Shown: piece after piece, positions 1 through 11,354 of the stretch
Position numbering within the stretch: the first letter of the stretch is position 1
Layout: every line of letters begins with the position of its first letter
Assembly: GCA_021307315.1 (NCBI GenBank)
Contig: JAJSPD010000053.1
Coordinates: 278,678 to 342,677, forward strand
Direction: 5' to 3'
DNA length: 64,000 bases
From: Bisporella sp. PMI_857
Taxonomy: Eukaryota; Ascomycota; Leotiomycetes; Helotiales; Helotiaceae
The notes under the pieces: model-generated
Told to the model about the DNA's origin: nothing
What the model saw: the letters and a program-made list of their open reading frames with translations, nothing else
Database searches by the model: none
Position numbers and translations under genes: made by a program

Positions 1-1218
1 GCAAGAACCGATGAACACCTTGTCAACGGGAATCTCCTCCATAGGTGTACCAGCAGTCAAACCCATGTACTCCAACATCCTCCGACCAGCTCTCTTTTTT
101 TCCTCTGTTGCAAACGTCTCCGGATCCGGTACCTTGCCCGTGATGGAAATCACATCCTCAGGGCTTGTTCCCCACGTAATCGTTGGCGGGACATCCTTGG
201 CATCAATAAAAACATCGATGTCATACTTTGCATTGGGATCACTCTTGAGGCTCTTCCAATACTTGATCGCGCGATTCCACTCCTCAGAGCCCACCTTTGG
301 TGCCAACGGCCGACCCTCAAGATACTTGAATGTAACCTCATCCGGTGCAACCATACCAGCTCTGGCACCAGCCTCGATACTCATATTACAGATCGACATG
401 CGTGCCTCCATGCTCAAACCCTCAATTGCAGAGCCGCAGAACTCAATGACCGCGCCGGTTCCACCCGCTGTACCAATCTTTCCAATCGCATAAAGAATAA
501 TGTCCTTTGAGCTCACACCGGGCGCAAGATCTCCATCTACCTTAATCCGCATGTTCTTGCTGCGTTTCGTGATGATCGTCTGCGTAGCGAGAACATGCTC
601 GACCTCGCTCGTGCCAATACCGAAGGCTAGAGCTCCGAAAGCACCATGCGTGGAGGTATGCGAGTCACCGCAGACGACGGTCGTGCCCGGGAGAGTGAAG
701 CCTTGTTCAGGACCGATGATGTGCACGATCCCCTGACGCTTGTCGCCAAGGCCGAAGTATGTGATACCAAAGTCCTTGACATTGTCCTCGAGGGTCATGC
801 ATTGCAGCTTGGAATCCTCTTCCTCGACAAAGGTCTCGATATTCTTCATGGATTTGCGGGAGGAAGTTGGCACATTCTGGAGACATTATTAGCCTTCTTC
901 TCTCCTCACAATAAACCATTTCCCGTCGGTATCCAATTCCATCAATGAGTTGAAACTTACATGATCGGTAGTGGCAAGCGTGCAATCCGGCCGCCTCACT
1001 TTTCGACCTGCATTCTTCAGTCCCTCAAAAGCTTGCTATGGGCATCAGTTAGCGACTTCTATCCTTCCTGAGCACGAAAAAAGACTTACAGGACTTGTAA
1101 CCTCATGCACAAGATGCCGATCAATATACAGTAAAATCGTGCCATCGAGTCGCTCATCTACGATGTGGTCCTGGAAGACCTTATCGTAGAGCGTCTGAGG
1201 CCCGTCGACTGCCGGCAT
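1..1218 (-). CDS. leu1: 3-isopropylmalate dehydratase (alpha-IPM isomerase), N-terminal part, cut by the window start
   Basis: Aconitase-family enzyme that interconverts 2- and 3-isopropylmalate in leucine synthesis. Exons read on the minus strand are 1218-1090, 1035-961 and 876-1; introns are GT-AG and all junctions are phase 0. The start is the ATG at 1218; a GTG four codons upstream is in frame but not a likely start. Seen in the protein: [15 protein letters not shown] near the N terminus, then [24 protein letters not shown] across exons 2-3, and the aconitase signature [20 protein letters not shown]. About 360 residues are present of the roughly 780 expected for the fungal single-chain enzyme. 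The window ends on GSC, the first iron-sulphur cysteine of the family's CTNGR motif, so the remaining catalytic and swivel domains lie outside. No stop or frameshift is visible. Confidence 0.95.
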
Positions 1219-1924
1219 TTCGACTACCACTTCCCTTTTTCCTCTCTGTCAATCAAGTTACCCTCAACTGACCGTTTCAATTCCCAAGCCTCCGAGATTA
1301 ATAAAGAAAATTCCTCCGAGCAACCAATTTCACAACAAAATGGAATTAATCCTTAATTGAAAGGCACAAGATATGTAAACGATTCTTTTCCTGGAATGCG
1401 ATATGCGGGGTGAAATATTTATGCCTCTCCCACTCGTAGACGGACCAAGCGACATCGGAGAGCTCCAAATCAACTCTTTATGATTGGTCAATCTGTTCAA
1501 CGGGTGGCGGGGAGGGGAAGTCTTGGCTGGAATCAAGTATCCACAGCCGCTTATACGAATAAGGCAAGCGGTCTTCCGATCTGAAAAGGGGGCAAAGCGA
1601 ATTGGGTAATTTGAAAACAATCACCATTTCACTTCATACAGAACAAAAAATGAATATTGCAATCTCCCTACTGCTCCTGCGAAGCACTCGCATATACTAT
1701 TCTTTGCATAATATCCTCTCCCCACCTATTCATCACAGCAGCCTGTCCACTTTTGCGCTCTTCCATTGACCCCCTAAGTCAGGAGAGAGCACACCCCGAT
1801 TTCGGACCATCCTTCGAAGTCCCTTGCATTACCAACAATTAGCTTCCCCATGACAAAGACATTTTCTCTCCTATCCATCAATAAGCATAATCTAACATAT
1901 GCCAAGGCCTACCCCGACTTCCCC
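1219..1924. other. Intergenic: LEU1 upstream region and downstream end of the next gene
   Basis: About 700 bases between the LEU1 start and the stop of the neighbouring minus-strand gene. It contains CT-rich stretches usual for filamentous-fungal promoters. I see no convincing ORF, RNA gene or clear Leu3-type palindrome. Confidence 0.5.
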
Positions 1925-4755
1925 TTAAAAGTTGGTTAAGAGCCGCATGAACCGGACGCCCATCCCAATCGTGCGACCACAAACCATGATTGCGAGAAAG
2001 AAGACGACGGTGAGAACAGCTGCCATAATCAGAATACTTGCATCTTGCCAAGTGGCTTCATTCTGCTCCCATCGTTTTCTCACCGCTGAGTCAGGATCAA
2101 ATACCGGCTCAACAAACCACCATGCTGTGTGGAAGATACGAAGAATGGCCTGTCCACAAGACACCTGTGGGCGGTGGTCCGGCTTCGGCGACTCTTTAAC
2201 GGAAGCAGAAAGAGTTTCAATAGTGACCTTCCTTGTTTTCTTGGGAAACGGATGCCAAACAATATATCTGTCCTCCACGCCATACTTAGTGCCTACGGCG
2301 CCATCCCCAGCCACAATCAGCCTCCTTTCGTATGTGAAATTGTCTTCCTTGCCCTCATGCTGCTTCGCTTTGGAATGATCGTCGATGCCTTCTGCGCCTG
2401 CTGGAGGTGCCTTCGCTGGGATTGGTAATTCTTTCATCCGGTCCTCTGCTTTCGCCACCGCTGCGTGCTGAGCTGCGAGAAGTGCCGCATTCTGTGCCAT
2501 AGCCGCTAGATCCTCTGCTCTCTGAGGGGACATAAATATGGATGTGGGTGTGCTCTTCATGAGAGCCCCTCTGACGGGTGAATCGTTCCGACATAACCTT
2601 GCGGTTCTCTCCTTGGTCTCTCTGAGAAGGTGCTCCGATAATATAGCGGTGTCTGGATATGCTCGTTGACTTGGGGCATGGGACGTGACTCTCTGCATAC
2701 TGCTCGGTTTCTCTTTCCTCGGGGAATTTGTTTTCGGAAAGGAACTGCTTCGCAATGGGATCATTCTTGTCTTCCGCTGTAGAGAGGGTCGCGTAACTTG
2801 ACCCTCGTTCGTGATATCGCTCGTGCCGTCTAACTGCCCCAAGTGGCGCTGATGGCGATCGTATCCAGTAGTGATGATGGTGGGTGTGATGGATAGGTGA
2901 CTGGTTTGCTCTGTCATGGGTGGATCCTGCAGATGTGAGATTGGGACAGGGGTTTCTTTTATATGAAGTCTCAGCGGGGACTCGCGTCGGAGCACTGCCT
3001 TTATGGGGGCCTTTTGGTACTGGAAGCTCGAATGGTCTAGGACCTTCGGGTTTGAGGTTAGGTGTGGCTCCCACCCCAACTGATTTTCTATGGAAGTTTG
3101 CGCTTGTGCTGGGGGTTTCATAGGAATTCTCGCCGTGGCTGGGTCTTTGAGAGATATCGGCGGAAAGTCCTCTATAAATAAAGGGTGGCGTGTGATGCTT
3201 GCAGACAGGTTTTGATCCGATAGATGGAGAATCGAGGCTTGATTCGTCGATATCGATTGGTATAGAATCGCTGTATTCCTGTCTTCTCCCAGACTTTGGC
3301 CTAAAAAATGATTCGAATGGGGGAATGTATTCCGGTCTGGCATTATGGATGCGGCTGAGTTATCTACCGCCTGCTTTCCCTCATGCTGGACGGTAGTATC
3401 TGTAGTGGAGATATCTCTAGTTGGAGGAGCAGCGATTGAAATATTATCAGACCCTGCTGCAGCAGGTTGGTTAAGAGGGCCGGAAGCTGAAAATCTTTCA
3501 AAATACGATTGCGATTCCATCGGTAGTGCAAGGCTTTGCTCCCTTTCTGGAGTGAATGATGCAATATTCCTGAGAGGTGAGACCTGTGCCGGGGGAAAGA
3601 CATGAAGCGGAGTGCCTGGTGGTGAACAAACTGGCTTACGAGGTATTGATAGTGTACCGTGAGGATCCGTTAAAGTGCTTGATACCTTCGGATCTACAAA
3701 GTAATCCTTCGCCTCAATTCCCCTCGCCTCGACATATGGGTTTGGATCAAAATAAGTGGGCATTGGGAACAGACGGTCGTCATCATTAGGACCTGACTCT
3801 ATTTCTAATTAATGTCCACACCATGAAGATGCTGAGTAGGCTAACTGACCGTGGTGGGGAGTCCCAACCGTTGACTGAATAATGGGACTTAGGTCTGGTT
3901 CCGCAACACTGCTCCAGCCATTATCCCCTGAGTACATTAGTCCAAAGATATAACTTTGTATATCAAGTATCGTAGTGAGGCTCACCTAACTTCCATCTCC
4001 CATGCCTCCTTCGTCTCGACCTCTGTTCCTCCTTCTTATGCTCAGCCCTCTCGGCCCTCCTCTTCTCTCTAGCAGCTTGCTGCTGAAGATGTTCCTCCCT
4101 CAATCTGGTCTGCGCTTCTTCATACAATCTCTTCTGCTCTATCACATTTCTAGCTTCTTGCTCCAATCGTCTCTTGGTCTCTCCGCTCATCTGGCTAGGT
4201 TCGCTGCTGCTTGCACTGGGATCCCAAAATCCAGTCCTAGGATTCGCTCCTTGAACGCCCAAGAAATCGCCGCTCTCCCGTAGACTCCTTCGATTTTGTC
4301 TTTGCACCTTCTTATCCTCGAACATCTTCTGAGTCTTGGACGAGTCTCCTTCTGGCGCTAACCTCTGGACAAGGGCAGTGTCTGCTTCCTGTCCTGTAAC
4401 AGGCCTTGACCGTTCAAGGTTCTGCTGCTTCTTTTTAAAGCTCAGGATGCGTCGCCCAAAAACTGTTCGCCCAACACTATCTCCGAAGCCTCCCTCTCCC
4501 ATTTGTATAGTATGTGTGACACGCTGCTTATTTTCTGTGGAAACAACCACGTTCTATAGCCTTGGATCAGCGAAAGTTAAGCTATACTCCTGCTGGAGAT
4601 ATCAATTAGCATAGGAATTTCCATACCTCAGGTCGAAGTGTCCCACCTCTTTCCTCTCGATTCGAAGGCCGAATGCGAGCGACTAATTCGCCAAATGATG
4701 CAGATCGGCGCTTCGGTCTAGCCTGAGTATCTAATACTGCTGGGGGTCTCGACAT
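1925..4755 (-). CDS. Unrecognised protein, about 880 aa, with central coiled coil and one C-terminal membrane segment
   Basis: I do not recognise the family. Exons on the minus strand: 4755-4627, 4553-3986, 3927-3850 and 3792-1925; phases 0/1/1 close in frame to 880 aa. Start chosen: MSRPPAVLDTQARPKRR, basic. Residues ~150-230 are an E/R/Q-rich helix (RRLEQEARNVIEQKR, REKRRAERAEHKKEEQRS) that looks like a coiled coil. A long Ser/Pro-rich disordered middle follows. The last ~45 residues hold a single hydrophobic segment (ASILIMAAVLTVVFFLAIMV) just before a short basic tail, so the protein is probably tail-anchored in the ER or nuclear envelope (inference). The next gene, on the same strand 375 bp away, is a nuclear rim protein. 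The exon 3-4 junction is less certain because a shorter model starting inside exon 4 is also open. Confidence 0.7.
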
Positions 4756-5130
4756 GTTGTGTATAGCTAAGAGTATTGTGATTGAGAAATAGCTGTAAGG
4801 AGAGGGATTATTGAAATAATTGCATGATATTGCCCTAGAAGAAGGTGCAGCGTCCTCTAGGGAATCACTCGCCGCAACTAACATCAAAAATGGGAGGAAC
4901 GACGGATAAATGTTTCATTGAGAATATCAGTCCCACGTACTGTTTGTTGAATGAAAAGCGGCTAGCAAATAACGCAATGTTAAACAACTCGTCATGTAAA
5001 TACGACATATACAGAACTCTGAAAGACCCACAGATGGGTATCAAAATCGATGCTTCATTACTATGGTACATGGAGTACACGGGAAACCCTAACAAAAGTT
5101 CTTTTAGTGCTCAAGTGCCTTGGATATCCA
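4756..5130. other. Intergenic spacer
   Basis: 375 bases between two minus-strand genes, holding the promoter of the membrane-anchored unknown and the 3' end of the Nur1-like gene. Nothing else recognised. Confidence 0.5.
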
Positions 5131-6585
5131 TTAGAACCTCGACGGTCTTGGGCTCTCATGCCTATTCAGCTTCCTTATTCCAAATAAACTTGGATCACTG
5201 CTCCGCCTTACATCATCGGCGTCCGGGAATGGTCTCCTTCCTAATCCGAGCTGGGGGGCTTCGCTTTGCCGTTTTATGGGGCTCTTGCTTCTTTCCCTAC
5301 CATCCTGGATCTCCCTGCGTGCCATATCATAAGAGTTCTTTGGCAGGTCGCGATTACCGATATCATACATGCTCGTGGCTTTCTTGAGCGGCGAGTTCGC
5401 ATGTGAGTATATTCCTAAGCTACCACCGTCGCCTGTACTTGTTCCTGTCGAGATACCTGTATTTTGGCGAAATTGAGGTTGCCGGATTGCGGTTCGCGGG
5501 GCGATGCCCGTAAACGGCGTTGGTTCTCTCGAGTTGTATGCGGAAGGTGTGTACATTCCATTTGGAGCTGGAGATAGAACTCTTTGCGTGACATTGGCTA
5601 CATTGTCCGGGTCGATATGTTTTGCATAATTTGGGTTGGGGTTAATGCGGAATTCTCGCTTGATGATGGTGGTTGGTGTATATGTGTTGACTTCTTCAAT
5701 GATATGAGACTTGATCTCAGATACAGGTGCCGAATATTGAGTGGCCACATCACGGACGAGTGGATTGAGTCGAGGATGGACGAATTTGATATCGTACTCG
5801 CTCATCACTTCTTTATGAATGAGAGCAGAATCTTTCTCCTGCTGAGAGAAATTTGATTGAAGGAAATAGAGTTGCGAAGACATTAACAACTGCAGAAGGA
5901 TCGTGGTGAAGACAGTGATACTTGGTCGAGGGTCCGACGGCACCGTAGGTAGAAATAGCCAGTATACAAGGACGTGGCCTGGGCTGAAAAAGCAGAACAA
6001 GCGTAAGCAGATGGGTATTGGGTCCCAGACGGCCAGCTCCCACACATCTCGAGTAGGATCTGGATGTGTCCTGGATTCCACACTCGTATCTCCAAGTATG
6101 CTGGTGAGGAATCGTAAAGGTGAAGAAACAGGAGAAGAATCAACGCGCACTCTCTGTGCTGAAGGAGTGTGGGGTGTCGCATCGACAGAGCTTTCGAATA
6201 ATCGATAATGTCGTTTCCGCCAGAAAGTATATACGGTATTTGCGATAGAAAAGTATGTCAAAATATGCACAATAAATGAGGCCTATTCACCATCAGTAGC
6301 AGTTACAAGTGAAAGAATAGAAGCACGTACCATATAGCTCAACCACCCCGGGCCGGAGCTCATATCCCCAAAAACATCATCTCCCCCAGCACTCCCACTC
6401 CGTCCACTATTACTTTTCGCAATCAAGAACACGACATGCAGCCCCAGCGCAAGCGGCACGCCGAACTGCTTCCCATCCCAATCCGTCGTCTCCAGCTCCT
6501 CAGACAGCCATAGCAGAAAGTCTCCGGGATTCAAGTAATCCTTGATGCGCTCCAGCAGCGGTTTTCTGCGCACGAGTCTCGGCAT
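5131..6585 (-). CDS. nur1: Nur1/Mug154-family nuclear rim protein (DUF2418)
   Basis: Two exons (6585-6331, 6282-5131), intron phase 0, 468 aa. The start MPRLVRRKPLLERIKDYLNPGD is the family's characteristic N terminus and is followed by DFLLWLSEELETTDWD. Membrane segments include one near residues 45-60 and the hydrophobic block around WDPIPICLRLFCFFSPGHVLVYWLFLP, the most conserved stretch of the family, preceded by DPTRDVWELAVW. A third hydrophobic stretch follows (TVFTTILLQLLMSSQLYFLQ). The C-terminal ~200 residues are polar and low in complexity, ending SPRPSRF. In budding yeast Nur1 sits in the inner nuclear membrane with the LEM protein Heh1 and tethers rDNA and silent chromatin; a similar role here is inference from family membership. 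It is divergently arranged with the V-ATPase F gene (281 bp between starts). Confidence 0.88.
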
Positions 6586-6866
6586 GGTGGGGAAGGCTAA
6601 CCAAGTGCCTTTTCTCACATCGTCGGGCTATTTGCCGCAATAGCCAGGATCGGCCGCCAGATAGGAAGACGGGCGTTCTGAAACTTGTGAATGGGAAAGT
6701 ATTTACTCTTTGTTTACACGATGTCAGAATTGGGGCTTTGGTTGCAGGGGTATTGCTAGCGCAGATGGATTTAGTGGGGGCCTTGCGTGAGCCGCCTGAG
6801 CTCCTCGACGGCTAGGTAGAGAGCTTGAATATAATAACACTTCGCAACCAAGCATATACCATCACT
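6586..6866. promoter_or_regulatory. Divergent promoter, nur1 / vma7
   Basis: 281 bases between two start codons that point away from each other, so both promoters must lie here or within neighbouring transcribed sequence. No factor site was identified with confidence. Confidence 0.5.
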
Positions 6867-7400
6867 ATGGCAGCTCCACCGTCCGCCTATAAGGATAGGC
6901 AATTCCTGGCGGTGATTGGAGATGAGGCAAGGATAGTCGCTGCGCTCAATTCGGCGTCGTGCTAACCTTGCAAACAGGATTCAGTTACCGGGCTGCTATT
7001 AGCAGGAATCGGAGTATGTCACTTTCCACCTACAATGCGATGCGGCATATATGCTCATAGTCAAATAGCACGTCACAGCGCCGCCAGACAACCAGAAGAA
7101 CTTCTTGGTAGTGGATAGCAAGACAGACAACGCGGCGATCGAGGAAGCCTTCGAGAATTTCACAAGTCAGAGGAAGGATATTGGGATTCTGTTGATCAAT
7201 CAACACGTACGGCTCGTCACATATCTGTGTGAAGGGGATGGGTATTAACATGAAAGCAGATTGCTGAGCGGATACGTCACCGAGTCGACTCATATACTGC
7301 CGCTTTCCCAGCGCTTCTTGAGATCCCTAGCAAGGACCATCCATACGATCCTGAGAAGGATAGCGTGCTGAGAAGAGTACGAAGGCTCTTTGGAGAGTAA
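6867..7400 (+). CDS. vma7: V-type proton ATPase subunit F
   Basis: Four exons: 6867-6926, 6978-7013, 7069-7206 and 7260-7400, all phase 0, giving 124 aa, the family's usual length. Subunit F is in the central stalk of the V1 sector and couples ATP hydrolysis to proton pumping into vacuoles. Seen: [27 protein letters not shown], spread over exons 1-3 and diagnostic for the family; [21 protein letters not shown] across the third junction; and [18 protein letters not shown] at the end. The first intron begins GCAAGG instead of GT. Exon 1 ends exactly at GDE and exon 2 begins DSVTG, as family conservation demands, so a GC-AG intron is the only good reading. The gene converges with the NPC2 gene (476 bp between stops). 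Confidence 0.93.
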
Positions 7401-7876
7401 GCTGGATGTTGTGCTGGGAGTATTGATCGGAAGTGGCGTTATTTTGGCGTAGGTTTACAACCAGATATCGAAGCACGTTCATATTACAAAGGTCATTGAA
7501 GGACGAAACCCGTAAGAAATAGAACATTGAACACAAGTCACCGCAAGACCTAAACTTGTAACTGGTGAAGTGCGCTGCATGCTAAAACCTTGTACAATTT
7601 CTAGGACATCATAATGAAATATGATTTGTATAAATGATGAGCCAACCAGAACAAGCACTAAACGCAATGGTCCCGTATATGTGCAATGTGTACGAACAAT
7701 CATACTAATTACAATGCCGCCGTGGATTGAAAAACTCCATGAACTAAGGTATCTGCTCCGCAGCCAACAAATGCATCGAAAAGAACCTAGCGGTCGTGAA
7801 TTACGTTATGAACATTGGCAATCATGCTCGCTCCACCACTCTTGCTCCTCCTTCGCCTCCATCAACATGGTGCGAT
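7401..7876. other. Intergenic, convergent 3' ends
   Basis: Spacer between the stops of vma7 and the NPC2-like gene. No ORF or RNA recognised; both polyadenylation regions should lie here. Confidence 0.5.
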
Positions 7877-8572
7877 CTAAGTAAAGGTAACCGTAGCTTC
7901 CAAGCAAAGAATCTTCTTGCTCTCCGGGCGTTTCGTATACGCATCAGCAAAGACGGTATATGTTCCCTGTTCAACCAGTATTAGCAACCTGCCCCGTTCC
8001 CATATCACATCCGGTTTAGCAGAAAAGAGAGAAATGAGAAGAAATAAAACGCACGGGAGGGATCTCCTTGGGCAGCTCAACATCCTTCCTAATAACCGTC
8101 TCGCCCTTCTTGATCGGACACTCCAAATCGACATTCGAGACCTGCTCGCACAGATCCGCCTCCGTGTTCACCAGCCTGATCAGCCCGTACTTGACCTGTA
8201 GCACCACGTAAGCGCCGGCATCGATCTCTTCCTTCAACGTGCCGGCGGCTTCGATGGTGAGCGTTGTTCCCCTGTTCACCGTCCGCGATTAGCTACGCTA
8301 GCATAAGATGGATAGATAGATAGATAGCCAAGTGAGGCGATCACACGAGGGGCAAAAACGTACTTGACGGGTGGGTTTGGGGTCAGGTTGACCTTCTCGA
8401 GGACCAGCAGATCGTCATCGTGATCCTTCTTGCAGAACTTCAGCGGGTTGTTGCCCGGCACGGCTTCACCGTCACCTAGCGCCTTCTGGGTGCTGCCAAA
8501 GCGGAAGCTCAACCCATCTGCAGCGATCAGGGGGCTGAGGAGCAGCGGAAGTATGCTCGCGGAGAACTTCAT
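7877..8572 (-). CDS. npc2: ML-domain phosphatidylglycerol/phosphatidylinositol transfer protein (NPC2 type)
   Basis: Three exons (8572-8364, 8271-8055, 7966-7877), phases 2/0, 171 aa. The start MKFSASILPLLLSPLIAADG is a clear secretory signal peptide. The mature part follows the fungal NPC2 pattern: NNPLKFCKKDHDDDLLVLEKVNLTPNPPVKG, then LTIEAAGTLKEEIDAGAYV, DLCEQVSNVDLECPIKKGE, IPPGTYTVFADAYTK and a C-terminal ILCLEATVTF. Paired cysteines (FCKKD, LCEQ, LECP, LCLE) match the ML-domain disulphides. Such proteins bind a lipid or sterol in an immunoglobulin-like pocket and act in the vacuole lumen or secretory path; the ligand cannot be read from sequence. Intron 1 contains a short (GATA)n run. 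No abnormality seen. Confidence 0.92.
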
Positions 8573-9498
8573 GGCTTGTGGTGATCGTTGGGTGGAGGGT
8601 GGGATGAGGTTGTTGGGTGAAGTTGGGGAAGTGAGGTCTGGAGCTTGGGGGCGATGGGTAGCGATAGCTGAAAGTGGCGGGGACTGAGGCTAACGATACA
8701 GGGCTGGGCTGCCGGATGACGTTTTTAGGTCAGAAGATGTGTTTGAGGTGAGCACACGAGATAAGTATGGGCGGGCTGGTAATACATGTACAATCACTCA
8801 AAATATTTCAATTCCAAAACATTTCATATTTATCAATCACCTCCCTTCTATTCTCCACTTCTATTGTGCTCACCCTCTCATTAGGTGGAGATTTGCCCAA
8901 CAACTGCTAGTGCCACAACAGCCTCTTGTCCATCGTTCCATATATCACTCTGACTCCTCTTCCCTTCTTTTCATGTTTATACTACCTTTTTTTTTAACTG
9001 TAGATAAAGATTGACGTGCTGGTAACACCAGCCACTCTAGACGCGGGGCACCGAGAAATAACAAATATGCTACGGCGTCTTCATCGAGGAATTTTCAACG
9101 GCGTTCTTGATTACAAGACATGTTCCATTGAGATGTAAGCTTTAAGATGGCACTTTGAAGAATCAGATGTTCTAAAGTGGTGGAAGCCCTCATTGACCAA
9201 CTAGACCACGGAGATGATACTCGTAGCAGGAAGTTGCCTCGATGTCGTGTTCAGTATTGACGTGGCTTTGCTATATTAATGACCATCTTTCAATCTTGAC
9301 GCTATCTAAGCATATAATAATGTATCACAACATCATGATTCATTCGGTGATACCTTTACTCTCTATACTTTCCTTCTTTGCCATCATTTCTCTACATTCA
9401 ATAGCTATATGCCTTCTGAATGCATGCCGGTAGGGTCCAGTCTAAGCACTCCATATCATGTACAAAACCATCCGCCCATTCTGCAATGCATACTGTGG
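8573..9498. other. Intergenic
   Basis: 926 bases, AT-rich in the middle, between the NPC2 start and the stop of the FAD oxidoreductase. Short open stretches exist on both strands, but none has splice or protein character I would defend. Confidence 0.5.
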
Positions 9499-10841
9499 TC
9501 ACTGATACAACAGCCTATGCACCATATTTCCAATCGCCAAACTGCTTGTCAAGCCTGGAGACTCAATCCCCAGCAGATTCACCCATCCTCTATATTCCTC
9601 TTCCTGCTTAATATGGAAGTCTATAAACCCCTTCCCTGTCCCCACCGCACTTCCTCTCCTCAACTTGGGGCGTATCCCCGCATAATCGGGCATGATAGCC
9701 TCCTCCTTGATAGCTGGCATGAATTTCTTTATCTGCTCTATCGCCTGAGGCAGCCTATCCGAGTTGACTTGTAAATTAGAAGGATCATCTACCCACTCAA
9801 CATCCGGGCCAAATCGAATACGACCTGAGATATCAAACGTAAGGTGTGTGCCCAGTCCTCCTAGCCCAGGCTCCGGCGCTGGGTAGATGAGGTGTTTGGT
9901 GGTAGGCGAAGAAGGGGCGTAGGAGAAATAGTTTCCTTTCGCATAATACTGCGTCCTATGTTTCTCCTTAGGCACTATCATATTATTGATATCGCACGCT
10001 CCGAGTCCTGCGCTATTCACGATCGTCTCCGCGACAAGAGAGCTCTCCTCTCCGGTCCTCTTATCCTTAATCGTGACTTCCCAACCCTCACTCCCATCCC
10101 TCTTCGGCCCCAGCGGGGAGATAGTCGTCACGGGGCTGAACAATGCCACGTCACCGCCCCGATCCTGGAAATCACTAAGTAAAAATTGCATATAAGAGTG
10201 CGAATCAACGATCCCAGTCGTGGGACTGCTCAGAATACCCACGTCCGCCTTAACAAACGGCTCTTCCTTCGCCGCTTGCTCCAGACTCACAAACTCGGTT
10301 GGAACGCCAATCTCACGGGAGGACTTGTGCACTTTACAGAGCTCTTCCCACTGCTGATGGTTTTGGGCAACGATCCATTTCCCCATGTTGGAGTAGGGAA
10401 TGTGGTGCTTCTTGCATAGATCGTATAAAGCTTCTTTGCCTTCGATACAGAGTTTGGTTTTTAGTGTGTCTTTGCCATAGTAAAGCCCTGCATGGATGAC
10501 CTAGAGCTTATTAGTCTGCTGGGGGTATATCACGGACAACCATGATGAAAAGTTACTTCAGAGTTTCTAGAGCTAGTCTCCATGCCCACGCCCTCGTTCC
10601 GTTCTATTAAGATGGTGCTCGTGCCATCTCTTCCAGCCAATTGTCGTGCAATAGCCAATCCAACAGCTCCACCTCCGATGATCTAGTCGCAGAGAATTAG
10701 TATTTTCTTGCAAGTTTTACGTTTGGGCCAAGTTCTCACAGCATGAGTAAAATCTGCCTCCCTCCTTACAGAGGAACTAAAATATCTACATCGTTGAAAC
10801 ACCAATCGCTTAGAGACCAAGCCAGAGAACATTCTTCGCAT
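9499..10841 (-). CDS. FAD-dependent oxidoreductase, L-2-hydroxyglutarate dehydrogenase-like, mitochondrial
   Basis: Three exons (10841-10740, 10682-10557, 10500-9499), all phase 0, 409 aa. The N terminus (MRRMFSGLVSKRLVFQRCRY, then FSSS) is Arg/Ser-rich without acids, typical of a mitochondrial presequence. The FAD-binding Rossmann motif follows (ADFTHAIIGGGAVGLAIARQ, residues ~29-48), then the DAO-family strand ILIERNEGVGMETSSRNSE and VIHAGLYYG. Further L2HGDH hallmarks are SSPTTGIVDSHSYM, ETIVNSAGLGA, YYAKGNYFSY, LGTHLTFDISGRIRFGPD, MPDYAGIRPK and LLGIESPGLTSSLAIG near the C terminus. Length and motif order fit the family, which oxidises L-2-hydroxyglutarate to 2-oxoglutarate as metabolite repair. 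The exact substrate is inferred. Confidence 0.88.
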
Positions 10842-11354
10842 CTACAAGGAACACCTTATGGATGAAATCTCAGAGTAATGGGGAAATTTTTCTATTCAAA
10901 ATTGCATGTCTTATATTGGATAGACGTGATACGATGCAACGAGAAGGACGGAGCAAGAGAGATGGGTTCAATATGCAAGGCTAGAAGCAAGGCTGAGCAG
11001 GGTAGTTTCAGCGTGGGAACATCTACATATTCACCTACCAGCGAGTTTCTCCGAGGCGAGAAGGAAAATCACCATTAATTGATATAGACCTAGACGTACT
11101 AGAGAAGAACAAATTCTATTACCGGAAGAACCACCTGGAATGAAGAGCTTGTGACACTAGAAATTGTGGAAATATAAAGGCTCCGGACTCCTATCCACAA
11201 AAATGCTCCACTGGAACAGATGTATATAAGGTTCCCCATTTCCCTTCCCATCCCACCTACGCCATACCAGCGACCGATTCACTAGGATTGCGGTTTGAAC
11301 AAACAGATCTCGCTAACGAAGAAGACAGCACATCCAATCATGGACCGTAAACCA
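10842..11354. other. Intergenic
   Basis: 513 bases with the upstream region of the FAD oxidoreductase and the 3' flank of the next minus-strand gene. Nothing recognised. Confidence 0.5.
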
